58,818 bases of DNA from the IMG/VR virus record IMGVR_UViG_3300009129_000019, positions 1 through 58,818 of that record. One strand, written 5' to 3'. The stretch's first letter is position 1; each line of letters starts with the position of its first letter. The notes beneath the pieces are model-generated. The model did no database searches, was not told where the DNA came from, and was given only the letters and a program-made list of their open reading frames with translations. The DNA comes from a virus. Shown piece by piece: positions 1-9,014 of this stretch. The translations under genes were made by a program, and so were the position numbers.

Positions 1-169
1 CAAATTCTGAACGCAAACAATTACAGGGCTTATGCCTATCTAGCCACTTTTTCTTATCAATATTAAATCGAGCATGGTATTGTGGGTTCACCGAATTTCT
101 CACTTCAAAGAAATTTTTCTTTAATCTACAGGCGGGGTAACCTGAATTGTCGTCTTCACAAGCAATTAG
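1..169 (-). other. Open in-frame extension after the TGA of the 1209-residue gene
   Basis: Directly after the TGA at 170-172 the same reading frame stays open for 56 codons to the window edge. The peptide is rich in Lys, Asn, Arg and Cys (for example CEDDNSGYPACRLKKNFF and NPQYHARFNIDKKKWL). It has no ATG; the first plausible alternative start is a GTG at 101-103, without a recognisable ribosome binding site. It could be a stop-codon read-through extension of the upstream virion protein, the beginning of a small separate gene, or the remains of a gene broken by one nonsense change. The stop context is TGA followed by CTA. Confidence 0.45.
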
Positions 170-3100
170 TCACCAGCGTTCGCCAGAAAGATACTTTCTT
201 ATTTTAGCACTATCTCCTGCTCGGATTTCCACATCACTTGCTGGGACTGGGTGGCCCGCTAAATCGGCACCATCGCCATCTGTCGCGACAGCGCGCTGAG
301 CAGCCGTTTTGCGAGCTCTTTCAGTGGCGGGGTTTCGATGATATATACTATCATAATGATACCAATATGAAGACTTTCTCTGATTAGCGTGCTGATAGAA
401 CCCCGCTGGAATCTTTATAACTAAATGCGTTACTCCACTTGAATCGATTTCCCAGAAAGCATCCACGCCCGGGTGGACAGTCCCCCCATCATCAGTATAA
501 TCTTGAGCTAAGCAGGGTTTTACGCTATTGACCCCAAGTCCTCTTTGGTAAGAAACTATAGCCTGCCACATCGTTCTAAAAGCCGTCTTCTGTTTATCCC
601 TACAGCTTTTTGCTGCTGCCCCAAGTGAAGCGAACGCTCTATACGAACCCGCTCTAGCTAAATATTGTATTTCATTTTCGAGGGGACCAAGAACGCCAAC
701 AACAGGTAAAGTTGACAATATCCCTCCGATAAGAGGAATGTCTTCTACCCAAGGGTCCCGTTGTCTTCGGAGATGCTCGCGAAGTTTATCTACAGGCTTA
801 AGGTTCCACATTATCGGACCCAGCGCCATTACGGCCTGCGCTCCCGTTACGGTCCCTCCGTAGGTAGACTCCGCTCTTAAAACAAAATTCCAGCCAAAAG
901 CTGCACCAATTCCGGGGATAACATTTAATGGAAATTTTAACCACCCCAATATACCGTTGTCCCACTCAATTCCTACTCTACCGAAAAGACCAAACTGTGC
1001 CATCCCACCAGAGATTCCCCCGCCTGTTCCCACTCTAGTTCCTGCCCTTAGTCCAGCTGTAAAGTTCGATCTTAAAATAAGCTTACCCCATACGTCTCCG
1101 AATTCGGCGATATTTTTCTCAAATTTTACATCAAGCCCGAAGTGGACTCCGGAATTATCCAGTCCTACCCCTCCCCAAAACGGGGCGGTTGGGTCGCCGA
1201 GGTCTGCATCAAATCCCCAACTAACCTGAACTTGATCTGTCTCCGTCGTATGCGTGTAAAGATTTACGGCATTACTGATTGCCAGCCTTCCTTCTTGGAT
1301 ATTAATATCATAATTGAACCCTTCGAGAATACTTTGCCCCGCTGGCCTACCCCAAGTTCCGTTAAAACTCCAACTCGGTTTGAGTGTTTTCCCCGCGCCC
1401 AGCCCGCCTACTTCTTCAACGGAAATCCCCGCATTAAGGAAAAGCTTCATCGGTCTGCCGAAAAATGTTTCTGTCCCTAGGCCTCTGTCGGTTAGTTTTT
1501 GAAAAATGTCATCACTCCTATACGCTAATGATAATCCGGGGCTACTTTTATCTGGATTCCAATCTAAACTATATACGACATTTTCCCAACCGGGTATCTC
1601 AGAAGTGTACGATACGCTCGGGTTTATATTAGTAGCTCCTGTTGCTGGGTTATAGCTTGAGGATACGCTTATCGCCCAGCCGTTATTTGATTTTAAATCA
1701 TAATTAATACTAATACTCTGTATCTCAAAAAGACTATCTTTCCAATCTCCTGCGACCTCCTCTTGCGCAAAAATATCTGCTGGGGAACCCGGACCGTGTG
1801 CATTACCGTTTACGGGATTACCGTTGCTGTCTAGTCTATGCGCCCTTTCGGTAGTCGTTGCATGAATGGGGTTGCCTGTCGCTGGGTCAGTCTTAAAGTA
1901 AGACATCTTTTTCTTTACCGTACCTCCAGCTTGTCCTAAATCAATCGCTACCGTGACAGCATCTGTCCACCTACCTTCTGCGTCTGGGTCTCCGTCTCCA
2001 GAAGCGTAAGTCAACAGGTCTCTCCACGTAACGTACGCTCTGCAAGATACGTTTGTCGAGGTTTCGGTAGTAGGATTTTCATAACCGTCCACGCCTTCTC
2101 TGGTCGTCTGAGAGACGTTCATAGATATACCGAACTCAAAATTTTCATTTATTTTTCCGCCTACAGCAAGGGAGGCGGAGTTCTGCATCGTTTGTTCAAT
2201 AAATATCTTTTTATATTCCGGATCCCAAGCTCTAACTACTTCATAATCGAGCGTTGCTTCGCTCCCTTTCATCTTTCGCGCTTTATTAACCTCAATTTCT
2301 ATTTGCTGCCTATATCGATCAAAGAAATCGTAAGACTGTGACGCTGAAGTTGTAAATGCATACCACAGGGAGACACTATCCACTAAAGGTTTACCGTATC
2401 CAGAAGACGTGCTAGGTTGGAAAGTTACTTCCCCATTCCAGTTGTAATTACTTGATGAGCCCGGTAATGAAGCTCTATGTACCCTTGTGTGTCCCGCTCC
2501 CACCATCCTAGTCCAAGCGACCTTCGTTGCAGACGGCGCCCCTGCTAGCCCTTTTTGAACATGATCTATCGTGGTTTCAAAAGCTGTCGCTCTAAAATTA
2601 GACAAGCCTTCCCCCCATCCCATAGATATTAAGCTCTTAGCTAAGGCCTCTGAAAGATGATATTCGTCCATGGTCTCGTTACCGATGCAGGCCCAAACAC
2701 TACCTGTTCCGCCCGCGGCCGTAGAAGCACACTGGAATCTCCCGCCCCTGTACAAAGCTCCCCCTCCTCCCGTCTTGGGATTTATAGTTGTTGCGTCGTT
2801 CGAGGCAGTGCCATGATTATAAATTCTTTTACTAAAATCGCCGCCGGGAGGACTTGCGTTCGCAGATTCTAGTTTCCACTTGTCTTCATCCATGTACTCA
2901 GTAATTTCATAACACTCCTTGAATGAAACATGATTTGAAGGGGTTGCCCCACAAGCGGTGGGTCCGACCGTACCGGGCGTAACTGTACCGTCTGACCCCC
3001 GGCTGCCGACCTGTATTATACAACTTAAGTCCGACTTAAAGACGTCTCCCACAACGGGCTTGCCTGCTCCACCCCATTCGTCATCTACTATTTTCAAGTA

Positions 3101-3799
3101 CTCAAGATTCTTGGTATTGTATGACGCCTTGCAGGGGCTTTCATAAAATGAGGAATCAGGCTTCGTAATGCCGCCGCCCGGACCTCCACCTCCCCATCTA
3201 TGAGTCGATCCTACTGGCTGCGAAGTCCATGGCGCGCTCATATCATCCGCGCCGGCGCAAGGTTTAAACTTTAAATAATATACCGAGTCTGGGAGCGTCG
3301 TTAACTCAAAAACCTGCGCATCATCATCGATCGCCACTGGAGTACTTCCGTCAGGTAAAGTCCCGCCAACGGCTCCAGCTTTTGCTTCAGCCTCGGAAGA
3401 CCAGCTTTTTACCTTTAACCTTACTAAAGCAATTTCTAGTGTCGGATCACTGCTGGTGACCGAACAGCCCTCCATTTTTAATACGAGGGGTTTCGATAGG
3501 TCAGTTGTATCAAAGGGGGTTATATGCGGGGAGCCATCCGCCTGTTTGATTGGGATGTTTACGTTGGGGCTATCGTTTATACAAATAGCTTTGCTGCTGT
3601 GGCTCTCAGCCCAAAGCTTTGTGCTGTCAAACCCGTCGTAAGTATTCCTGTCGGGATCCCACTGTATGATTTCGATAGTACAAAAGAACGCGGTCCCCGC
3701 TCCCTGTATCCTCTCTAACGACACATTCCACGTATTTTCTGTACCGAGGGTTGTCGATGGGGCGGTTGAACCGCCGCTGGCTGAACTATTGTCTCCCAT
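170..3799 (-). CDS. Large virion-type protein with a beta-barrel-like C-terminal half
   Basis: Unrecognised 1209-residue protein. The N-terminal third is Gly/Ser/Asp rich with scattered Cys, in a pattern like the small modules of the Thr-rich proteins of this phage. From about residue 590 to 1000 it is dominated by alternating polar/hydrophobic strands ending in aromatic residues, with Gly-rich turns, such as GLFGRVGIEWDNG and LRSNFTAGLRAGTRVG, which resembles an outer-membrane barrel. No signal peptide is seen, so it would have to be delivered by the virion rather than exported. A Cys and basic segment follows near the C-terminus. It is the last complete gene of a minus-strand unit behind the 1302-residue Thr-rich protein. 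Its frame continues open past the TGA. Role as receptor-binding or penetration protein is inference. Confidence 0.6.
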   Translation of the reverse strand: MGDNSSASGGSTAPSTTLGTENTWNVSLERIQGAGTAFFCTIEIIQWDPDRNTYDGFDSTKLWAESHSSKAICINDSPNVNIPIKQADGSPHITPFDTTDLSKPLVLKMEGCSVTSSDPTLEIALVRLKVKSWSSEAEAKAGAVGGTLPDGSTPVAIDDDAQVFELTTLPDSVYYLKFKPCAGADDMSAPWTSQPVGSTHRWGGGGPGGGITKPDSSFYESPCKASYNTKNLEYLKIVDDEWGGAGKPVVGDVFKSDLSCIIQVGSRGSDGTVTPGTVGPTACGATPSNHVSFKECYEITEYMDEDKWKLESANASPPGGDFSKRIYNHGTASNDATTINPKTGGGGALYRGGRFQCASTAAGGTGSVWACIGNETMDEYHLSEALAKSLISMGWGEGLSNFRATAFETTIDHVQKGLAGAPSATKVAWTRMVGAGHTRVHRASLPGSSSNYNWNGEVTFQPSTSSGYGKPLVDSVSLWYAFTTSASQSYDFFDRYRQQIEIEVNKARKMKGSEATLDYEVVRAWDPEYKKIFIEQTMQNSASLAVGGKINENFEFGISMNVSQTTREGVDGYENPTTETSTNVSCRAYVTWRDLLTYASGDGDPDAEGRWTDAVTVAIDLGQAGGTVKKKMSYFKTDPATGNPIHATTTERAHRLDSNGNPVNGNAHGPGSPADIFAQEEVAGDWKDSLFEIQSISINYDLKSNNGWAISVSSSYNPATGATNINPSVSYTSEIPGWENVVYSLDWNPDKSSPGLSLAYRSDDIFQKLTDRGLGTETFFGRPMKLFLNAGISVEEVGGLGAGKTLKPSWSFNGTWGRPAGQSILEGFNYDINIQEGRLAISNAVNLYTHTTETDQVQVSWGFDADLGDPTAPFWGGVGLDNSGVHFGLDVKFEKNIAEFGDVWGKLILRSNFTAGLRAGTRVGTGGGISGGMAQFGLFGRVGIEWDNGILGWLKFPLNVIPGIGAAFGWNFVLRAESTYGGTVTGAQAVMALGPIMWNLKPVDKLREHLRRQRDPWVEDIPLIGGILSTLPVVGVLGPLENEIQYLARAGSYRAFASLGAAAKSCRDKQKTAFRTMWQAIVSYQRGLGVNSVKPCLAQDYTDDGGTVHPGVDAFWEIDSSGVTHLVIKIPAGFYQHANQRKSSYWYHYDSIYHRNPATERARKTAAQRAVATDGDGADLAGHPVPASDVEIRAGDSAKIRKYLSGERW

Positions 3800-3814
3800 A
3801 ACTGACTCGAATGG

Positions 3815-3833
3815 TCACTTATTTTTACACTCT
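3815..3833 (-). promoter_or_regulatory. Candidate phage-type promoter element AGTGTAAAAATAA
   Basis: Lies in the 96-bp gap between two minus-strand virion genes, about 20 nt before the ATG at 3799. The sequence matches AT-rich elements upstream of the tape measure, tail tube, gpM and neck operons. No -35 hexamer is seen. Confidence 0.4.
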
Positions 3834-3895
3834 ATTAGCTCACCTTCAACCTTTTTAATGTTATTGGGGGGGTTTTCGGGGATTCTTTATTATCA

Positions 3896-6800
3896 TCACC
3901 TCCTACGTCTGGTAGTGCTTCGACTATATACAGGTACTTCTTGTTGACTCGAGCGCGCATAATCCGAAGGAATACTCCATTTTATCACTACTGGAACAAC
4001 TGAAACAGGTACGGCGTCTGGTGTTGTCCCCGCCATGGCATTATACAAACCGAGAATAACGTATAGCCTATAGTCTCCCACAGACAGCGGCGAACTATCG
4101 GTTAACATTTTCTTGGGGTTCAAATTAAAACTAAAACTTTCAGTGGTGGTCATTCGCCATCTTACCGTTCTCTGCCCAGCCGTAACCCAATTTGCGCGGC
4201 CGGCAGTAGCAAAGCCATTAGTTAGGGATATTGATCCCCAAACTTTATTTTGGTCTGCTCTTGATACTCTCTGCCATGATGTGCCCATATCCGTTGAGCG
4301 AGCCACTACTATCCCAAAAGTGTTATCACCCGGATCCGCGTAATTGACTTTAAACTGCATACCGTCAACTGTAATATTACCCATTAAGCTTGAGTTGATC
4401 CGGTCGTGCTTGGGAAAACCCAACGAACCTATGCCGTTATTCTTAATAAAAAAAGTAAATGGATAGTCATCAGTAATTGCCGAACTACCCGCAGCGCCAA
4501 TTAAATCAGCCAAATTACCTATATCGTGCACATATTCTGCCGCTTTTATCTGCGCTAGATCCCATGTGTTGTCTGTACTGACCTTGGGCGTGCGCATTAT
4601 GTTGGTGGTCGCGGAAGTATACGAATCTTTCATAGACAGAACAAAATTATAATCTTGCTGTTTTGAAATGCTACGGGCGGTAAAAGTTTGTTCATGAGCG
4701 CAGCCTTTGTTCTTGTCAATAGTAAGCGAGGCGCTGCCGGGGCAGGGGTGAACCACTTGTTCAGCTCTAAATTCGTACCTTATGGAATTTTTCGCGGCTA
4801 ACTTCCAAGAAAGATTCTCTGAAATAAGGCTTTGCTCCGGAGTTTGAATAGCCTCTTCGCTCAAGTCGGCTCCATACTCGTTATTAATCGCTTCTGCTCC
4901 TGAGCCGATATGTTTGTCCGACGGTGATCTGCCGGTCAGAGGATTCCGGGTTTTGCTAATATTAGGCTCATGAAATATACTCTCCGGGTTAGAAGCGCCC
5001 CGACTGGAGATTGTTGTTTTGGGTAATATATCGTACTTAGAGACGCCAGCTATTACGTCACTGGGAAATGACCATCCCTCTGGCGCATTATGGGAAATAG
5101 CAAAACCTTCACATACCCACGAGATGCCATATTTATTTGAGACTTCAGTCGAACTATTGCTATTATTTAATGTTATCTGAAGACCCGCCATGAATGCTGT
5201 GTCCTCATTTGTTTCTTCTACGTTCGATTTACCTTGTGACGCGTTGGTGATCTTAGGCGAAGCTATTCCGTCACAGTCGGATCCGCCAGCGCAGACGGTA
5301 TCGTAATCCGAAACGTTCCAATTAGTCGTTATGGGATCTTGCGCACCAAATTGGACAGTAAGCTTGGGTTTTGCTATCGTCCCTCCAGCGCAAGATTGAC
5401 AACCCGTTTTATGTTTCGTTCGATCAGCGACGGCTAGAGAATCTATATACGTTGTAAACGTCGACACAGATCCACCAATCCGGCTCAGCCATGCTTGTAA
5501 AACTGCGATAGCCGCCGGGTTTCGGCTAGCACGGACCTTTTGTTCGCCGCGGCGGAGGCGCCTTCTCCCGCCTCGTCCATCTACCTCATCACGAAACGCC
5601 ATACCTAGTCCGTGGCCTCCAAGCGGCTGAGTGAACATCAGCGCATCATTAATATTTGATTCACCATTTCTAACCCATTCAGTAAGGTCAAACTCAAAAA
5701 CTCTAGCATCAAAACCTCCCGCTGGGTCACCCGCGCCCGGTGGGTAATGCATCTGGTAACACTCTTGATTGAAAGACGGTTCCAAATGTTCCGCTTCAAT
5801 AACGTATTTGGGCGTAGAAACATAAGTGCCGCTTTCTTTGTTCCACGCTTCCCAAGAGGACATGTCCATATTTCCGTTCGGAAAAGACGGATGCATAGCT
5901 ATTACTGCGTGATCATTATGGATGCTGCCTGCGCCTAGGTTACCGCCGTGCCCACATTTTGGCAAGATAGCTAGGCAGACATAAACGGGCTTAAGCATCT
6001 CTGTAGATGTAGCTGTGGCTGTTGCCGTAGCTGTCATCGTAGGAGTAAGGCTTGAAGTCGCTGTTGCCGTGAATGAGCTTGTTGCTGTCGCTGAAACTGT
6101 TGACGTTGCTGTGTCGCTTACTGTTGCTGTAGCTGTCGTTGTCCCTGTAGTCGAAGGCGTTGCGCTTAAGGTCGATGTAGCTGTGGCTGTTACCGTAGCT
6201 GAAGATGTAGCGGTGAATGTTTCGCTTAAACTTGATGTTGCTGTCGCCGTCAACGTCAACGTCGGCGTTTCGCTTAGGGTCGAAGTGGCTGTGAATGTTG
6301 TCGTTTCAGTTGCTGTTGCCGTAGCGGTCCCTGTGGCTCCACAATTTAAACCTGATCTAGATGGATCACATAGCCAGTAGGCGCAATCTTGTTGTGGCGG
6401 ACAGTCGAGCCTCATCTGCCAATCGTTTTTGCCGACGTGACCAAAGACCCCACTCCAACCGGAATGGCTACCAGACCCTGCTGAGCCTGAAGATGTAAAT
6501 CCCGTACTAGAAATTTGGTTTGCGTTAGAAATTGTCGAAACTGCACTAATATTGGGGCCAAAATGCCCGAGTTCAAGCCACCACTTATGGGCTGTTTTGC
6601 CGCTGACTATGGATGACTCCAGCGCCCAACCAGCATGAACGGTGATCCCACCGACGCCGCCGACTGATAACTGTGTGGCCGCCAAACTGACTACGTAATA
6701 GCAGTTTCCGTCATCTGCATGAATGGCTCTACCCCACCTCGCCGGGGTATTGAAGTTCGCGCCTCTATCCGCCTTTAGACGCTGAGTGATTGCGTTATTA

Positions 6801-7804
6801 CTTTCCGCATCGTAAGCAAGATACTTAAAATTAGTGAAATTTCCGTCATATACATCCGAACAAAGAATTACCTTTACTCTTGGGCCCGAAACCGCTGTTG
6901 CTGTGGCCGTTGGGCTGTTCGAGACTGTCGACGTAGCCGTAGCGGTCATCGTGGGCGTTTCGGATACTGTCGAAGTAGCTGTAGAAGTGAAGGTTCCAGT
7001 CGCTGTCGCGGTATCTGAGGAAGTTGCCGTGAATGAACTTGTTGCTGTCGCTGTCGCTGTAGACGTTAATGTATCAGACACGGTCGATGTCGCTGTTCCC
7101 GTGAATGAGCTTGTTGCTGTCGCCGTAAACGTCGGCGTTTCGCTTAGGGTCGAGGTGGCTGTGAATGTTCCTGTATCTGTCGCCGTAAACGTCGGAGTGT
7201 AACTTACTGTAGATGTTGCTGTCGCTGTAGACGTCAACGTCGGCGTTTCGCTTATCGTGGCTGTAGCTGTTAACGTTGGCGTCTCACTTACTGTGGCTGT
7301 AGCCGTGTGTGTTCCGCAACCACGAGCAATCCTAAATGCCTCCGTGATGGCTGGTAAGGAGTACTCTCCGTCAACGAACGCTCTCTTTACAAAATCGCAA
7401 GCCCTGCTTGACTCACAAGTATTCCCTGTTACATCTACACAATCACCCGAATAAGGATCCGTGGTACAGTTACCTATGATCGAACCTAAATTTCCCCCGC
7501 CATCCGTGTAGTGAGATAGTCTAAATATATAGTCCTGTTCTACTCCGGAGTTAGATGTAAATGTACCCGCAGGGAAATCGGGGTCATTAATCGCGGCTAC
7601 TACCCAAGTATTCGTCGCTTGGCTTGTGCAGGTGCTACCAACATAACTAACCTCTGCATGATCTGTAAGGTTGCCAACGGTATTGTTATCACAGTCTTGG
7701 CAACTATTATTCCCAGCCATGACCCAGCCGCCAGTGTTATCTGCGCCCAAGTCGCATCTGAACGTAACCTTAAAAACTAATACACTGGATTTAGTACATG
7801 GCAT
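3896..7804 (-). CDS. Modular Thr-rich virion or adhesin protein, 1302 residues
   Basis: Globular segments are separated by two long Thr-rich linkers, at about residues 164-307 and 489-600, made of TAT, SETPT and SFTATS-like units. This is typical of extended, flexible and often glycosylated stalks. The N-terminal module (residues 1-160) contains many Cys and Trp. The segment between the linkers and the one following are soluble beta-rich regions of unknown fold. An Arg-rich, locally GC-rich stretch near residue 745 (VDGRGGRRRLRRGEQ) stands out. The gene ends in tandem AGG AGG codons followed by four in-frame stops, TGA TGA TAA TAA. The start ATG follows a TATAAT-like box by 11 nt. Most likely a tail or surface-exposed binding protein; the exact role is unknown. 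Confidence 0.65.
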   Translation of the reverse strand: MPCTKSSVLVFKVTFRCDLGADNTGGWVMAGNNSCQDCDNNTVGNLTDHAEVSYVGSTCTSQATNTWVVAAINDPDFPAGTFTSNSGVEQDYIFRLSHYTDGGGNLGSIIGNCTTDPYSGDCVDVTGNTCESSRACDFVKRAFVDGEYSLPAITEAFRIARGCGTHTATATVSETPTLTATATISETPTLTSTATATSTVSYTPTFTATDTGTFTATSTLSETPTFTATATSSFTGTATSTVSDTLTSTATATATSSFTATSSDTATATGTFTSTATSTVSETPTMTATATSTVSNSPTATATAVSGPRVKVILCSDVYDGNFTNFKYLAYDAESNNAITQRLKADRGANFNTPARWGRAIHADDGNCYYVVSLAATQLSVGGVGGITVHAGWALESSIVSGKTAHKWWLELGHFGPNISAVSTISNANQISSTGFTSSGSAGSGSHSGWSGVFGHVGKNDWQMRLDCPPQQDCAYWLCDPSRSGLNCGATGTATATATETTTFTATSTLSETPTLTLTATATSSLSETFTATSSATVTATATSTLSATPSTTGTTTATATVSDTATSTVSATATSSFTATATSSLTPTMTATATATATSTEMLKPVYVCLAILPKCGHGGNLGAGSIHNDHAVIAMHPSFPNGNMDMSSWEAWNKESGTYVSTPKYVIEAEHLEPSFNQECYQMHYPPGAGDPAGGFDARVFEFDLTEWVRNGESNINDALMFTQPLGGHGLGMAFRDEVDGRGGRRRLRRGEQKVRASRNPAAIAVLQAWLSRIGGSVSTFTTYIDSLAVADRTKHKTGCQSCAGGTIAKPKLTVQFGAQDPITTNWNVSDYDTVCAGGSDCDGIASPKITNASQGKSNVEETNEDTAFMAGLQITLNNSNSSTEVSNKYGISWVCEGFAISHNAPEGWSFPSDVIAGVSKYDILPKTTISSRGASNPESIFHEPNISKTRNPLTGRSPSDKHIGSGAEAINNEYGADLSEEAIQTPEQSLISENLSWKLAAKNSIRYEFRAEQVVHPCPGSASLTIDKNKGCAHEQTFTARSISKQQDYNFVLSMKDSYTSATTNIMRTPKVSTDNTWDLAQIKAAEYVHDIGNLADLIGAAGSSAITDDYPFTFFIKNNGIGSLGFPKHDRINSSLMGNITVDGMQFKVNYADPGDNTFGIVVARSTDMGTSWQRVSRADQNKVWGSISLTNGFATAGRANWVTAGQRTVRWRMTTTESFSFNLNPKKMLTDSSPLSVGDYRLYVILGLYNAMAGTTPDAVPVSVVPVVIKWSIPSDYARSSQQEVPVYSRSTTRRRR
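6003..6340 (-). repeat. Thr-rich linker-coding degenerate repeat, second array
   Basis: Degenerate GCT/ACG/GTC-type units encode alternating Thr with Ala, Ser, Val, Glu and Pro. The opposite strand stays open by composition only. Confidence 0.8.
6885..7315 (-). repeat. Thr-rich linker-coding degenerate repeat, first array
   Basis: About 140 codons of irregular TATAT/SETPT/SYTPT units. The unit wording is shared with the protein at the right end of the window, showing that the same linker type was spread between genes. Confidence 0.8.
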
Positions 7805-7816
7805 AGGATATCTCTA

Positions 7817-8233
7817 TTATATAATCTTTTTCTTATTTTTTAATATAAATTCTCTTCCTAGATTAGGAACTTCATCTTCTTCTATTTCAATAAGGGTATA
7901 CTCATTTAATTCTAGCCAATTAGCTTTTTCAACATCTCTTTTTATTGATTTTAAATACTCTGCGCGGGAGTTATTATGAAAGAATTTATTAAAGCTACTG
8001 TGCTGCCTTCCGTTGACTTCAACAGCCACCTTCTTAGTGGCATTTAATAAGTCAACTTTAAGCCGAGTTCCGTATACGGGAAACTCCTCATAAACTATAT
8101 GATTTTGCCAATAAGGCTTAAGAAATTGTTTGACTTTGAACTGGATTTTCGACCTAGACTTTTTATCCCAATCAATAAGAAACTTGGAAACTAGCCTAGA
8201 CTGCAGTTTACCCTTGATATTATAAAGTCTCAC
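7817..8233 (-). CDS. PD-(D/E)XK nuclease-like protein (DUF559/VSR type)
   Basis: 138 residues. A conserved core VDLL...VAVEVNGRQH (D61, E72, Q77, H78) followed by KRDVEKANWLEL and a hydrophobic strand TLIEI matches the DUF559/very-short-patch-repair-like branch of the PD-(D/E)XK fold, where the usual motif is E-V-D-G-x-Q-H; here the D is N74. The only usable start is GTG, because a stop lies just upstream. It could act in DNA repair, in homing-like mobility or in attack on host DNA. It precedes the 1302-residue adhesin gene by 12 nt and probably shares its transcript. The family assignment is fairly firm; the role is not. Confidence 0.65.
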   Translation of the reverse strand: MRLYNIKGKLQSRLVSKFLIDWDKKSRSKIQFKVKQFLKPYWQNHIVYEEFPVYGTRLKVDLLNATKKVAVEVNGRQHSSFNKFFHNNSRAEYLKSIKRDVEKANWLELNEYTLIEIEEDEVPNLGREFILKNKKKII

Positions 8234-8335
8234 GGGGTAAAGTTAGCACTAAGTAAAAGAAAAATCAAAGAGACCCTGACGAAGTAGGGGTGTTTGATCC
8301 CCACCTATTTTTACGCGATTTAACGTCAGAGCCTA

Positions 8336-8355
8336 CATATATAATATACACTATT
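8336..8355 (-). promoter_or_regulatory. Candidate phage-type promoter element AGTGTATATTATATATG
   Basis: Sits in the 133-bp gap between the methyltransferase and the nuclease, reading toward the nuclease and the giant virion genes. It has the AGTGTA core seen at other virion operons. The rest of the gap (8234-8335) holds small GC hairpins: GGGG/CCCC at 8287-8302 and CCCT/AGGG nearby, followed on the minus strand by a loose T-rich tract. These may be a weak terminator. Confidence 0.35.
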
Positions 8356-8366
8356 GTGACAAAAGG

Positions 8367-9014
8367 TCAAGGTTGTTTGTGTCTTAAAATAATAACTGAA
8401 TCGTTAAGCTTATCTCGGGTCATGTTATGTCTTAGGTCTATAATGTACAAATCAAGCTCCTCTTTAATTTTTTTAAGGTCCTCGAGCCATGGCTGCTGCT
8501 GCGGTAACATGGGCCAGTGCTCGGTGCCGGAAAGAGATCGCTGACCGTACGCAACGTCTTCGACTAAAAGGGCTCCTCCTTCATTTAGTAAATCATAATA
8601 CTCTCGTAAAAAAAACTCTTGAGATATTAAATTATGCGGCCCGTCATCAATAATTATGTCAAATTTACCATACTTTTTTTCTATCTCTTTGGTAAACTCA
8701 TCTGTGTACGCATTACCGATTTCTACATGCGCATAAGGTGTTTCCTCTATTCTATGTCTGTAAGCTTTTCTTACTTTATGTTGAATGTCTATCCCTACAA
8801 TTTTATTTATGTACTGCTCTCCTTGCTCTATGTAGGCGACCATGGAACCCCCCTTTGATGCTCCTATCTCTAACACGGATATCGCTTCGCCTTTTTGAAG
8901 GTATTGATGATTAAAAACTAAATCATAGATAGTACCGTAGGGGTGATTTTTTTCTTTATCTGTACCTCCAGCGGCTCCTATGAGAGACCTAAAAGTTTTT
9001 TTTAGTTTTATCAT
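8367..9014 (-). CDS. Class I SAM-dependent methyltransferase (sugar O-methyltransferase-like)
   Basis: 215 residues. The SAM-binding loop is VLEIGASKGG (48-57), the second acidic strand ends in GIDI (74-77), and the motif IIDDGPH (121-127) plus a GGALLVED strand near 145 is typical of the macrocin/rhamnosyl O-methyltransferase branch that often sits in polysaccharide gene clusters. The start overlaps the stop of the recA-like gene as ATGA, so the two are translationally coupled. In a phage with several glycosyltransferases the likely substrate is a sugar on a surface or virion glycan. That substrate is inferred; other small-molecule substrates cannot be excluded. Confidence 0.7.
   Translation of the reverse strand: MIKLKKTFRSLIGAAGGTDKEKNHPYGTIYDLVFNHQYLQKGEAISVLEIGASKGGSMVAYIEQGEQYINKIVGIDIQHKVRKAYRHRIEETPYAHVEIGNAYTDEFTKEIEKKYGKFDIIIDDGPHNLISQEFFLREYYDLLNEGGALLVEDVAYGQRSLSGTEHWPMLPQQQPWLEDLKKIKEELDLYIIDLRHNMTRDKLNDSVIILRHKQP

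Noticed and set aside
170-172. Use of TGA as a tryptophan codon in this phage.
   Set aside because: Many genes here end at TGA in proper operon overlaps (ATGA), and Trp is encoded by TGG throughout.
5998-7454. Long plus-strand open frames rich in Val and Ala across the Thr-rich arrays.
   Set aside because: They mirror the repeat codons of the minus-strand gene and have no ribosome binding sites or domain content.
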